Positions 48,022-58,200 of a stretch of DNA of 64,000 nucleotides are shown in pieces. The stretch lies in the NCBI GenBank assembly GCA_029556915.1, contig JAKQIT010000074.1:433752-497751 (forward strand), in the 5' to 3' direction. Under the pieces are notes generated by a model, which was not told the origin of the DNA, ran no database searches, and saw only the letters and a list, made by a program, of their open reading frames with translations. A program made the translations under genes and the position numbers. This stretch comes from Pseudomonadota bacterium (lineage in GTDB: Bacteria; Pseudomonadota; Gammaproteobacteria; Burkholderiales; Methylophilaceae). Within the stretch, counting starts at the first letter, position 1, and each line of letters opens with the position of its first letter.

Positions 48022-48399
48022 ATGGAAGTGTTTTACCCGCTTTTATGGCTATTCATTAAGCATTTTATATGCGATTTCCCGCTTCAGGCTTTTTCGTGGC
48101 TTTATCTCAATAAAGGCACTTACGGCCATGCGGGTGGGTTGGTGCATTCGGCTATTCACGGGGTGGGCACATTTATCGTGCTGGTGTTTTGGCTTGGTAC
48201 AGACGCTTGGGTGTATGCATTGGCTGATGCGGTAATTCATTACCACATTGACTGGGCTAAAATGAATACTAACAAAAGGCTCAATCTCAAGCCTGACAGC
48301 AGTGAGTGGTTTTGGATTTTACTTGGCTTTGACCAGCTATTGCACCACCTTACCTATTTTGCAATTGTAGCGATTGCTTTTAAAGACCATAACCTTTAG
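48022..48399 (+). CDS. DUF3307-like membrane protein
   Basis: A 125-residue membrane protein with about four hydrophobic segments and many His/Asp residues at helix ends (KHFICDFPLQ, HSAIHGVGTF, DAVIHYHIDWAK, FDQLLHHLTYF). This pattern resembles the DUF3307 family, whose function is unknown; the conserved His and Asp suggest metal binding in the membrane. It starts three bases after iscX and is probably co-transcribed. Confidence 0.68.
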   Translation: MEVFYPLLWLFIKHFICDFPLQAFSWLYLNKGTYGHAGGLVHSAIHGVGTFIVLVFWLGTDAWVYALADAVIHYHIDWAKMNTNKRLNLKPDSSEWFWILLGFDQLLHHLTYFAIVAIAFKDHNL

Positions 48400-48402
48400 C
48401 CG

Positions 48403-48879
48403 ATGACAAGGCATAACATTATTATTATTGCACTGTGGCTCGCACTGACAGGAGTCATTTATTATTTGGTGGATGGCATACAAAACCCTAATAAAATTAA
48501 TAAATTAGGCAGTGGTAGCGCAGTAGTTTTAAAACGTGGCTTAGATGGCCACTACCGTACCGAAGCGCTAATAAATGGTGTAAAAGTTGATGTGCTGGTG
48601 GACACTGGCGCCACGGGGGTGGCCATTTCACAAAATGTAGCGGATAAGCTTAAATTAAAAAGCATTGATGCCATTCGCACAAATACAGCCAATGGTGATA
48701 GTGTGGGTTATCTAGTACGCCTTCAATCCGTACAAATTGGTGGTGTTAGGGCTGAAAATGTCTCCGCCATGATTGCGCCCACTTTAGATGGCGACGTTCT
48801 ACTCGGCATGTCATTTTTAGGACGTATGGATGTGCGGCTTTACAAAGGTGAAATGACGATTAAGCAAGGCTACGACTAG
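48403..48879 (+). CDS. Retropepsin-like aspartic protease, clan AA
   Basis: A 158-residue protein with an N-terminal membrane helix (about 5-22) and a single retropepsin-like domain with catalytic VLVDTGATGVAIS and the flap/C-terminal block DVLLGMSFLGRMDV. This matches the TIGR02281 type, anchored with the protease domain outside the membrane, active as a dimer. It starts three bases after the DUF3307-like gene. Confidence 0.88.
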   Translation: MTRHNIIIIALWLALTGVIYYLVDGIQNPNKINKLGSGSAVVLKRGLDGHYRTEALINGVKVDVLVDTGATGVAISQNVADKLKLKSIDAIRTNTANGDSVGYLVRLQSVQIGGVRAENVSAMIAPTLDGDVLLGMSFLGRMDVRLYKGEMTIKQGYD

Positions 48880-48885
48880 CTTCGC

Positions 48886-49638
48886 TCACAAGCCGACTAC
48901 TTTAACCGTTTGGTTGCGGCCTAATCTTTTCGCCTGATACATCGCTTGGTCTGCCATTTGCAGCAAGCCATCTAATTGGCCTAGATTCTTTCCAGTAAAT
49001 GCTGCCAAACCAATGCTCACGGTAAAATGTATGGTCAAGCCTTTATAATCTACCGAGGCTTGTCTGACAGCTGCGTGTAAGCGATTAGCAAATACTTCGC
49101 CTTCTTCAGCGGTTGTACTGGGCAAGAAAAAACTAAATTCTTCTCCACCCGTTCGCCCTGACACATCGCTGGCACGAGAGATTTGCTTAGTGATCTGACC
49201 AAACAACGCTAAAACGGCATCTCCTGTCGCATGGCCATATTGATCATTAACCAATTTAAACAAGTCTAAATCAGTCATCAGCACACAAAAATGCTGGTTT
49301 TCACGCTTGGCTAGCTGCAAGGCAAATTCAGCTTTTTCTAAAAAGGCGCGACGATTATGCAGCTTGGTAAGCTCGTCAAAAGTGGCCAATTCACGCATTT
49401 TTGTTTCTAAGGCGTGTAACTGAAACACCAAGCCTGTAAATGGCACGGCTATTAATGGCGTAACTATCAACGGCGTCAAAAAAGCCATCATCATTGACGT
49501 GCTCGCTTTGATAGTGGGAATAAGCAAAGTAGTAACATAAGCAATTGATACCGAAGAAATCACGCTCACTACTGTGAGCAATATCACCGTTTTGCTTTGT
49601 CCCAACTTTAAAACAAGCTGTTTAAACTTTTCCATCAT
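48886..49638 (-). CDS. GGDEF-domain diguanylate cyclase
   Basis: A 250-residue membrane protein: two N-terminal helices (about 16-34 and 44-62), a short linker and a C-terminal GGDEF domain with DELTKLHNRRAF and the active-site variant GGEEF, which is competent for c-di-GMP synthesis. An inhibitory RxxD site five residues before GGEEF is only partly recognisable (RASDVSGRTGGEEF). It is 17 bp downstream of pgm. Confidence 0.9.
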   Translation of the reverse strand: MMEKFKQLVLKLGQSKTVILLTVVSVISSVSIAYVTTLLIPTIKASTSMMMAFLTPLIVTPLIAVPFTGLVFQLHALETKMRELATFDELTKLHNRRAFLEKAEFALQLAKRENQHFCVLMTDLDLFKLVNDQYGHATGDAVLALFGQITKQISRASDVSGRTGGEEFSFFLPSTTAEEGEVFANRLHAAVRQASVDYKGLTIHFTVSIGLAAFTGKNLGQLDGLLQMADQAMYQAKRLGRNQTVKVVGL

Positions 49639-49655
49639 GTGAGATAGCGCTTTGT

Positions 49656-51329
<1,674 letters not shown>

Positions 51330-51369
51330 TTAGTTGGGCTTATTATACCGCCCCAATCGCCTTTTTGGA

Positions 51370-51438
51370 CACATCTTCTTTTGACCTGCCCGCTAAGCCA
51401 GTCTGGATGCGGTTCTCAGAGGCATGAAAATATCTCGC
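51370..51438 (+). repeat. Interspersed palindromic repeat, copy 10
   Basis: Forward copy with the CACATCTTCTTTTG left flank, CCCGCTAAGCC arm, core AGTCTGGATGC and GGTTCTCAGAGG, then a degenerate TATCTCGCAT end. It lies 65 bp upstream of pgm. Confidence 0.82.
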
Positions 51439-51841
51439 ATTAAAAATACCAACATCAAACAGTCATTTCAGCGTAGGTTTTAACTTGCAACGGTGAAATT
51501 TTCACGGGTTTTCATCCCCTTTTGCGGATCACAATTTTCCTACCACTTTAGTGGCTTAGAAAAATTGGGGATGCCAATTACTGGTACCAAGATTTTTAGT
51601 TTGGTTGGGGAATTTCGGCAAGTCGCAGTTTAAAGCCAACTGCTTTTGTTAGTCAGTTTACACTTGCCGCCCAGGTTAAATTAATAATCGTGGAAATAAG
51701 CTGTAGCGGGGTGTCTTTTTGTTCCCTCACTTTATTTTGGACAAGAGAAATAAAGTAAGTCGCTGTGGAGCGAAATGGTATTTTCAAATTTGATGTAGCT
51801 CAGCATGAGCGGGTACCACGTTAAACGCAACTTTCTGATTG
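51439..51841. other. Structured intergenic region without a recognised gene
   Basis: About 400 bp with several hairpins and no convincing frame. They are GTGAAATTTTCAC (51493-51505); CAATTTTC...GAAAAATTG with an inner CCACTTTAGTGG (51532-51567); CGGCAAGT/ACTTGCCG (51616-51669), which encloses GCAGTT/AACTGC; and ACTTTATTT/AAATAAAGT (51729-51756). It may be a decayed mobile element or a structured RNA. Confidence 0.5.
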
Positions 51842-51867
51842 AAAAAAAGCATGGATACCATGCCTTT
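51842..51867 (-). terminator. Rho-independent terminator of PEP-CTERM gene 2
   Basis: On the minus strand the stem GCATGG-TAT-CCATGC is followed by seven T residues, 15 bp after the gene's stop codon. Confidence 0.85.
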
Positions 51868-51882
51868 TCAGATAAAAATATT

Positions 51883-52506
51883 TTAATTAAATTTACGCCT
51901 TGCACTAAATCCTACTAATCCCAACCCAGCCAACATCATTGCGTAAGTTTCTGGTTCTGGCACTGCCAAGATGGAACTCGCAATAATTTTACCATCCAAT
52001 CCAAAAGCAATCATATTTGAAGCAGGTTCACCGAATTCCCAGAAAAAATCACCTAGAGCCTGCCCATTCTCCAAAGGAACTGTACCTGGATAACCATATA
52101 GCCAATTCCAATAAAGATTTACTTTATTTTCCGTAGTGCCAAAAAGACTTTCAAATGAACCAAGACTACTCATACTTAGTGAACGACTAACACTAGGTGA
52201 TTCATAAAAAATCATCGCTCTTCCCGGCTCATCCCAGTCTTCCTTTGTTAACACCATACCAATCCAATTTGGTTGAAAAGTGTAAGCACTTAGTGTGTCT
52301 GAATTTGAAACGGCAAAACCATAAATTCTTTGAGCACCATTATTAGTAATTTCATATACGCCACCAGAGCCGGTATCGGTTTCTGTTACGCAAACATCAG
52401 GATTATTGCTGGTTAAACAGGCACTAGGTAAAACTAAGGCATGTGCATTCACATGTGTAAAAAGCAAGAAAGAAAATACCAAGCCAATTTTTTTATACAT
52501 ATTCAT
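51883..52506 (-). CDS. PEP-CTERM sorted exported protein (2)
   Basis: A 207-residue exported protein: signal peptide (about 1-22, ending AHA), one probable disulfide pair (SACLTSNNPDVC), a beta-rich body and the C-terminal sorting signal VPEPETYAMMLAGLGLVGF then SARRK. A GGGAGG ribosome site supports the start. It has its own terminator. It is presumably processed by an exosortase outside this window. Confidence 0.86.
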   Translation of the reverse strand: MNMYKKIGLVFSFLLFTHVNAHALVLPSACLTSNNPDVCVTETDTGSGGVYEITNNGAQRIYGFAVSNSDTLSAYTFQPNWIGMVLTKEDWDEPGRAMIFYESPSVSRSLSMSSLGSFESLFGTTENKVNLYWNWLYGYPGTVPLENGQALGDFFWEFGEPASNMIAFGLDGKIIASSILAVPEPETYAMMLAGLGLVGFSARRKFN

Positions 52507-52631
52507 TTCGCCTCCCGATAAAATGTAAATTATCGTTAATTCTGAGATTTTTAACGAAACATCGTCAATAGCCCAATCGGGTGAATTCTGTTGACTTAAT
52601 TGTTTTTAGCTCCATTTCAATTTTATATCTT

Positions 52632-52695
52632 ATCATTTCACCTCCCCGCCAAGCCAGTCTGCATGCGGCTTCCAGCGGCATAAAAATCTCTCGGG
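52632..52695 (+). repeat. Interspersed palindromic repeat, copy 11
   Basis: Forward copy: TATCATTTCACCTC flank, CCCCGCC-AAGCC arm, GGCTTCCA-GCGG arm, then ATCTCTCGGGGG. Here the outer arm GCGG pairs with CCGC, whereas other copies of this subclass have GAGG. It ends 23 bp from the yfaP stop. Confidence 0.88.
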
Positions 52696-52717
52696 GGATT
52701 TTTTACCCTAAATTTAA

Positions 52718-53488
52718 CTAATAAACAAAGCTTTTTACCAGCGTTAATTCACCCGCTTTTCGCAGTGGCACAATAAAGTTTTGCTGTTTTTCATTGGGCG
52801 TATTTTCGTCGCTGATAATGGCGATTTTGCAGCGCGTAATCACTTGTGCGTCACTATTGCCGCCATAATAATTAGCATATATTTGATATGCGCCGTGTTG
52901 TGCGTTAGGCGTGGCAAAAATCTCCGGGCCATAGCCATCGGTGGCATCAATATCTATCGAGCCGCCACTGGGAATCGTTTGTTCGCCATACCATGCGTGC
53001 TCGCCATTTGGCGTGATCACGTGTAAGTCCACATCGGTGTGGTCACTATCCCAAGCCAGTACAATGCGCAATTTGGCTGGGGCTTTGCCTGCGTTGGCTT
53101 CATAAAATTGGCGTTTAACCACGCTTTGTCCGTTAGGGCTTTTAATTTCAATGCTGTTACTGCCTGCGCCAAACGCATACGGGCGCGCGTAGTGGCCGCC
53201 TTCATCCACTGCCAGTGGCATATTCGCGCCGTTTACCACCAGTTGGTGCGGTGTGCTTTTGTCTTTAGGTGCATTTTTAATATCGCCCATAATCAGTGCG
53301 CTTAAAGCGTGGCCGCCCGTGTTAGTGCGGCTGGCTGGGTAGTTGGTGGTTTGCTTAAAGTTTGCGCGGTCTGAAGGGCTATAACGCCAACCGCCCATTG
53401 GCCTGCTCGGTTCAGTATTGTTTTCCGCAACGGCATTAAAGCACAATGCGCTTAAAATGATGGCGAGTGTTAAATGCTTTAATTTCAT
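52718..53488 (-). CDS. yfaP: YfaP family protein (DUF2135)
   Basis: A 256-residue exported protein (signal peptide about 1-21, ending AVA). The C-terminal half has the YfaP/DUF2135 pattern LRIVLAWDSDHTDVDLHVITPNGEHAWYG followed by DIDATDGYGPEIFATPNAQHGAYQIYANYYGG. The ATG at 53488 follows an AAGG site; the longer frame would start with TTG. It is the last gene of the yfaA-T-S-Q-P operon, in the same order as in E. coli. Confidence 0.88.
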   Translation of the reverse strand: MKLKHLTLAIILSALCFNAVAENNTEPSRPMGGWRYSPSDRANFKQTTNYPASRTNTGGHALSALIMGDIKNAPKDKSTPHQLVVNGANMPLAVDEGGHYARPYAFGAGSNSIEIKSPNGQSVVKRQFYEANAGKAPAKLRIVLAWDSDHTDVDLHVITPNGEHAWYGEQTIPSGGSIDIDATDGYGPEIFATPNAQHGAYQIYANYYGGNSDAQVITRCKIAIISDENTPNEKQQNFIVPLRKAGELTLVKSFVY

Positions 53489-53514
53489 ATTCAACCTTAA
53501 ATTTACCCTTTTAA

Positions 53515-55233
53515 TTATTGCGCATGGCGTATTTTTTTACGCGTTTCTTTAGCCAAATTTTGCGCTAATTCTCGCGCTATTGGCTCAATCAAATCTTCAT
53601 TGCCACCGTTCGGGTGAAAACGCAGCGCCAAATGCAGATACTCATGCCAAAGCGTGACTCTGTCATTTTCACTGCGCCAATCGCGCACAAACATGCTTAA
53701 AGTTTGCTGGTCTGCATACGGGTTGCCGTAATCTAACTGACAAATTTTTAAACCTTGCACCGGCTCAAAACCCGCAATATTTCTCATCTTGCGCTGTATT
53801 TCTGCACTATTTTGTTGCACGTACTGCTCTGCTTGCGGCAAGCGTTGGCATTGCTGCGCTTGTTGATTTAAGCGCCAACTCGCATTAGGGTAAGCATCAT
53901 GCAATATTGCCAAATAATTATCCCCCAATGCTCCACGCTTTACCGCTGCTTGCCAGTTTAAAGTGTTCACCGCCGATTTATTTTGGTGATAGTAAATTGG
54001 ACTGCCAGTTAATATTAAACCCTCAGTCATGGCAGACACCGACTTTGCCATCGAACTCGCTGCGTTAGGCGAAACACGCTGCGTGCGGCTATCATCATCT
54101 ATTTGCCAACAGCCTTGGTGAAACTGCGCATTTTGAAAAACATAGCTGCGCGCTGCGATACTTAAGGCTTTAGCGGCTTCAGTTTTGCTCGCATCTGCTT
54201 CTCTATCCACCACACGCGCCACATACTCTTGCAAGCCCAGTTTCCCCCAAATTTGCGGCTTACCTTGAAAATTTATCAACGTTAATTCGCCACTGCTATG
54301 TAATTGCAACGCATTGCCGTTGCTAAACTTTACCGCGTATGGCCCACGCAATGTGCCGCCACTCACTTTTATGTTTGGCTGCCCAATTAATGCAATTTTT
54401 TCAATTGGGTAGCGCTTAAAATAATGCACAGCTACGCACGCCTCATCAAACTTTTGCTGCGCGTGCGCGCTCACGGGCAATTTTTCTGCCAACATCGGCG
54501 CAGTTTTTAGCATCACCTCACGGCTGCTACTGGTACCACCCAGCCAAAACACGGTGCCATCTGTCAACCAACCTGCCCCACCACCAAAATAAGCCCCCGC
54601 ATATTGCGGATGCTCCCAAGTGAACGTTTTAAAGCGATACGCGCCACCTAAATGTGGCAACAGTTCACTCCACTGTGGCTGTAATAATCGCCCTAATAAA
54701 GCCTGACGACTTTGCGCTACACCACTTGGTGACAAGCCCTGTAGCGCCAATAAAATGTCTTGTACGCTACTTTGCGTTTGCGCTTGCATATTATTTAAAC
54801 TGTGCAGCCACGCCACTTCAGGCACTTGTTTTTGCCAATATTGTTGCCAGCTTTTTGCATCAATCTGCAAACGCTTTGGTGCAAAATACGCCCCACAAGA
54901 GCGTGCTAAAGCAACATCGCGCGTAATCGTTTCATCTTGGCTACAGCAGTATTCGTCACCCACCGCCGCATTTTTACCCGCATGGCATTGATAAGGCTGG
55001 TCTGGTAAACCGTTATCGACGCTGTAGTTATAAACAAATAGTTTCCATAAACTCCCTAGCGGCACTTTTTTTGGGGCAATTTTCACATCCCCCGCCAACC
55101 ATACTAGCGTCTGCTGTTGCGAACTTTGGCTAGCTAGCCACCAAGTTTTTCGCCAGTCTGAGTTAGTTTGCTCGGCGTAAACAAGCGAGCCATAAGCTAG
55201 CAAGCAAACACCAAGCAAACACCTTAAGCGCAT
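53515..55233 (-). CDS. yfaQ: YfaQ family protein (DUF2300, SpoIID-like)
   Basis: A 572-residue exported protein (signal peptide to about 20, ending VYA). The middle region EYVARVVDREADASKTEAAKALSIAARSY and MTEGLILTGSPIYYHQNKS resembles the SpoIID lytic-transglycosylase-like fold. Near the C terminus it has HEYLHLALRFHPNGG, an HExxH metallopeptidase-type motif. Several Cys (CHAGKNAAVGDEYCC) suggest disulfides. It starts immediately after yfaS. Involvement with peptidoglycan is an inference from the fold. Confidence 0.85.
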   Translation of the reverse strand: MRLRCLLGVCLLAYGSLVYAEQTNSDWRKTWWLASQSSQQQTLVWLAGDVKIAPKKVPLGSLWKLFVYNYSVDNGLPDQPYQCHAGKNAAVGDEYCCSQDETITRDVALARSCGAYFAPKRLQIDAKSWQQYWQKQVPEVAWLHSLNNMQAQTQSSVQDILLALQGLSPSGVAQSRQALLGRLLQPQWSELLPHLGGAYRFKTFTWEHPQYAGAYFGGGAGWLTDGTVFWLGGTSSSREVMLKTAPMLAEKLPVSAHAQQKFDEACVAVHYFKRYPIEKIALIGQPNIKVSGGTLRGPYAVKFSNGNALQLHSSGELTLINFQGKPQIWGKLGLQEYVARVVDREADASKTEAAKALSIAARSYVFQNAQFHQGCWQIDDDSRTQRVSPNAASSMAKSVSAMTEGLILTGSPIYYHQNKSAVNTLNWQAAVKRGALGDNYLAILHDAYPNASWRLNQQAQQCQRLPQAEQYVQQNSAEIQRKMRNIAGFEPVQGLKICQLDYGNPYADQQTLSMFVRDWRSENDRVTLWHEYLHLALRFHPNGGNEDLIEPIARELAQNLAKETRKKIRHAQ

Positions 55234-58200
55234 TTATTTAACCGCAATGTTTTTTCGCGCGTCACTTTCAAGCACAATCGCATCTGGACTATACATATTG
55301 TAGGCACGCGCAGGTGGCAATATGTATTTGCCTGGCTGGCTAAAGCGAATCAAATGTCTCACCACAACCTCTTTATCCACATCGCCTACAGGCACGGCGT
55401 AACGGCCAACCAAATCTTGAAAATTTGCCTTTGGCATATCTTGATTGCCAACTTTAATGCCCCATGTGCCTGATTCTACTTGTGCACCTGCTGGCAATGC
55501 AGCTTCAATCACCACATAGCGCATTGGTTTTGTAGGCGTAAATACTAAGGTTTCAACATACAAAGCATCAGTCAAAACTGGGTCATCATCGCTGATAGCG
55601 CTTTCAGTAAATGTGCCATCTTCTTGGCGTTCAATTTTCATTAATCCGCGCACTAAATTGCCTGAAAGCGTGCTTTTGCTTGCTACCGTACTGCTATCAT
55701 AGCTCACCACCGCATTGCTGGTAGTGGCAGTAGGCTCAGCCAATGCTTTATCAGTAGCTGTTGATGACCAATGGTAAATTTTTTCGCCTGAAGTGCTTTG
55801 TTTGGCTATCCAAGGTTTTGCTAAGGGTGCGCCTAGTACGTTCTCCACGCGGTCAGTACCTTTAGTTAAATCCACCCAAGTCAGCATTAATGAGCGATCT
55901 ATAGTTGCAGCATCCGCGCTGGCAAGTGACAGTAAAATATCGACATCTGCAGGCGCATGCCCAGTATGGTGCAATAAGGCTTTAGCCACCAAGCTATCCT
56001 GCATTTTCACGCGCTCGACAGCATCATTCACCTGCTCATTAAAACCAGCCACACTCGATTTCAGCAGCTTGCTGGTCAACAAAATGGCTAAATCACGTGT
56101 TTGCGCAGTTTCATCGCTCAACACCCAGCTATCATGCTTGCTATATTTGCGCTCGCTTGCAGCCACTTCTTTTGCTAAATCACTTGCCAAATTAGTGACC
56201 ATCGACTGCGTTGGCAAACCAATTTGGGTCATCCAGTCTAGCATCAGCGCACGCTGCCACACAGGCTGCTCAAAACCGCTTTCACTGTACAACTTGCTTA
56301 ATCTATCCCAATGCTCAGTGGGTAAATTCAGCTTGAGTGCTTGCGCAGTTCGCCAATCAGCATAGTAGGCATAAGTGGTAATAAATGGGTCAACCGCCAT
56401 ATCTTGCCCCCACCAGCCAAAGTGCGCATCTGGCCCCGCCATGCTCGCTAAACGCAAGCGATTGGTATAAAGCTGACGCATCATGTTTGCTCTGCGCGGG
56501 TCATCTTCAGCCAAAGCTTGGTATGCTAAAGCCAGCGGAATTAGGCGACTGGATGTTTGCTCTACGCAACCATAAGGATACTCAATCAAGTCATCTACTA
56601 CGCGATAAAAACTAGCCTGAGAGCTATCCATCCAGCGTAACTGAATATTGCTTGCATCTGCGGGCAAGCCCATGGTTAGCTTGCCTTCACTAGGTGCTAG
56701 CAGCTTGTTATACCGCATCAACCAGCCATTAGATTTGCTCGTTAAGTTGACCGCTAAGCGATCTTTCACTTGGTCATCTTGCGCAAGCGTCATTACCAAC
56801 TCACCAGTTTGCGCTCCTTTGCGCGGCACTTCTATAAAGTTAATGCCAGGATTAAGCGTAATTTTTTCTTCTTGTGTGAGCGCTCCTTTAAGTGACACTT
56901 TCACTTTTTGCGCTTGGTTGGTTTGGTTGAAAATCGCCACATTGCCCGTTGCACTATCGCTCTCACGTAACCAAGTGGGGCTGGTCCATTTAAAGTAAAA
57001 GTCTTGATGACTTAAAATATCGCTGGTGCTTTGCCCAACAACACCGTCGGCAGTCATGGCACGCGCCGTCATCCGCCAACGCGTGAGCGAGTCTGGCATT
57101 TTAAATGTTACTTCAGCATGACCTTTAGCATCTGTGGTGATTTTGGGTGCCCATAAAGCAGTGTCCACATCGTCACGGCGCGGACGTTCTAACACTTTAG
57201 TGGCGCGCTCATGTGTACTGTGCGTATTGGGTGCTTTGCCTAGCTGATTGGTCGATAAATCATAGCCAATGAACGATTGGCTATATTGTGTGCGCACGTT
57301 ATTGCGCCGTGGGTGATAAAAAAAGTCGTGGATATTGGGCGCAATTTCGGGTTGCAACACGTAAATCATTTCATCCACCACGCCTAAAGTCACTTGGGCT
57401 GGAGTAGCCTTGTTCACTTTGCCATCGGCTGATAACACCGAAGTATCAATAGCTAACTTTACAGTATCCCCAGGCGCGTATTGTTTTTTATCCGCAGTTA
57501 TTTTTACGTTCACTTTTGGACTACTTACCAAAATACCTGCGTTTTCAAACACAAATTCATTGTTTTTTACATAAGCCACCGAGAAAGTAATATTAGGGGC
57601 AAAAGTATCTGTTACTGGCATACTCACTCGCCATTGTTGCGGTGCGACTTTAGCCGTTTTTAGCCAACTATCTGCTGTGTTTAATAAACTTGTTTTGTCA
57701 ATATTATCCCGCTCTAATGTTAATAATGCATGATCAATAGGTTCAGAAAAACTCACTAAAGCGCTGGCAATTTCACCAACTTGATAGCTAGGCTTATCCC
57801 ATACCACTTCTATATGACCAACTGGCACTTTCAAGTCGGCTCCACTTATCCAATGGCTGGTTGCACCTAATAGGGTGCCATCGTCAGCTAAAACACTCAC
57901 TGTATATGAGCCTGATTTTTCAAAATTAATATTAAAACCACCCGCAATATCAGAAGTAAAATTTCCTTCATCACGACTTTGGTCTTCTAATCGCACCCAC
58001 TTCCATCGAGTTGGCTTTGTTACAGCATCGGCTGTCAAACCAGAAGACACGTTAAAATGTACTACGGTATTTACCGCTGTAAAACGACTAGATGTACTGA
58101 CTTTCCATACACTTATTGCACGTTCAATCAACAACTCTTGCGTATGACGCACGCGATATGCCGCACCATCCGTAGCCAAGGTTGATAAAATATAGCGGCT

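Noticed and set aside
51439-51841. A riboswitch upstream of pgm
   Set aside because: No known riboswitch core was recognised, and repeat copy 10 lies between this region and pgm.
55793-56365. 190-residue open frame opposite yfaS
   Set aside because: Antisense shadow with no start signal or recognisable motif.
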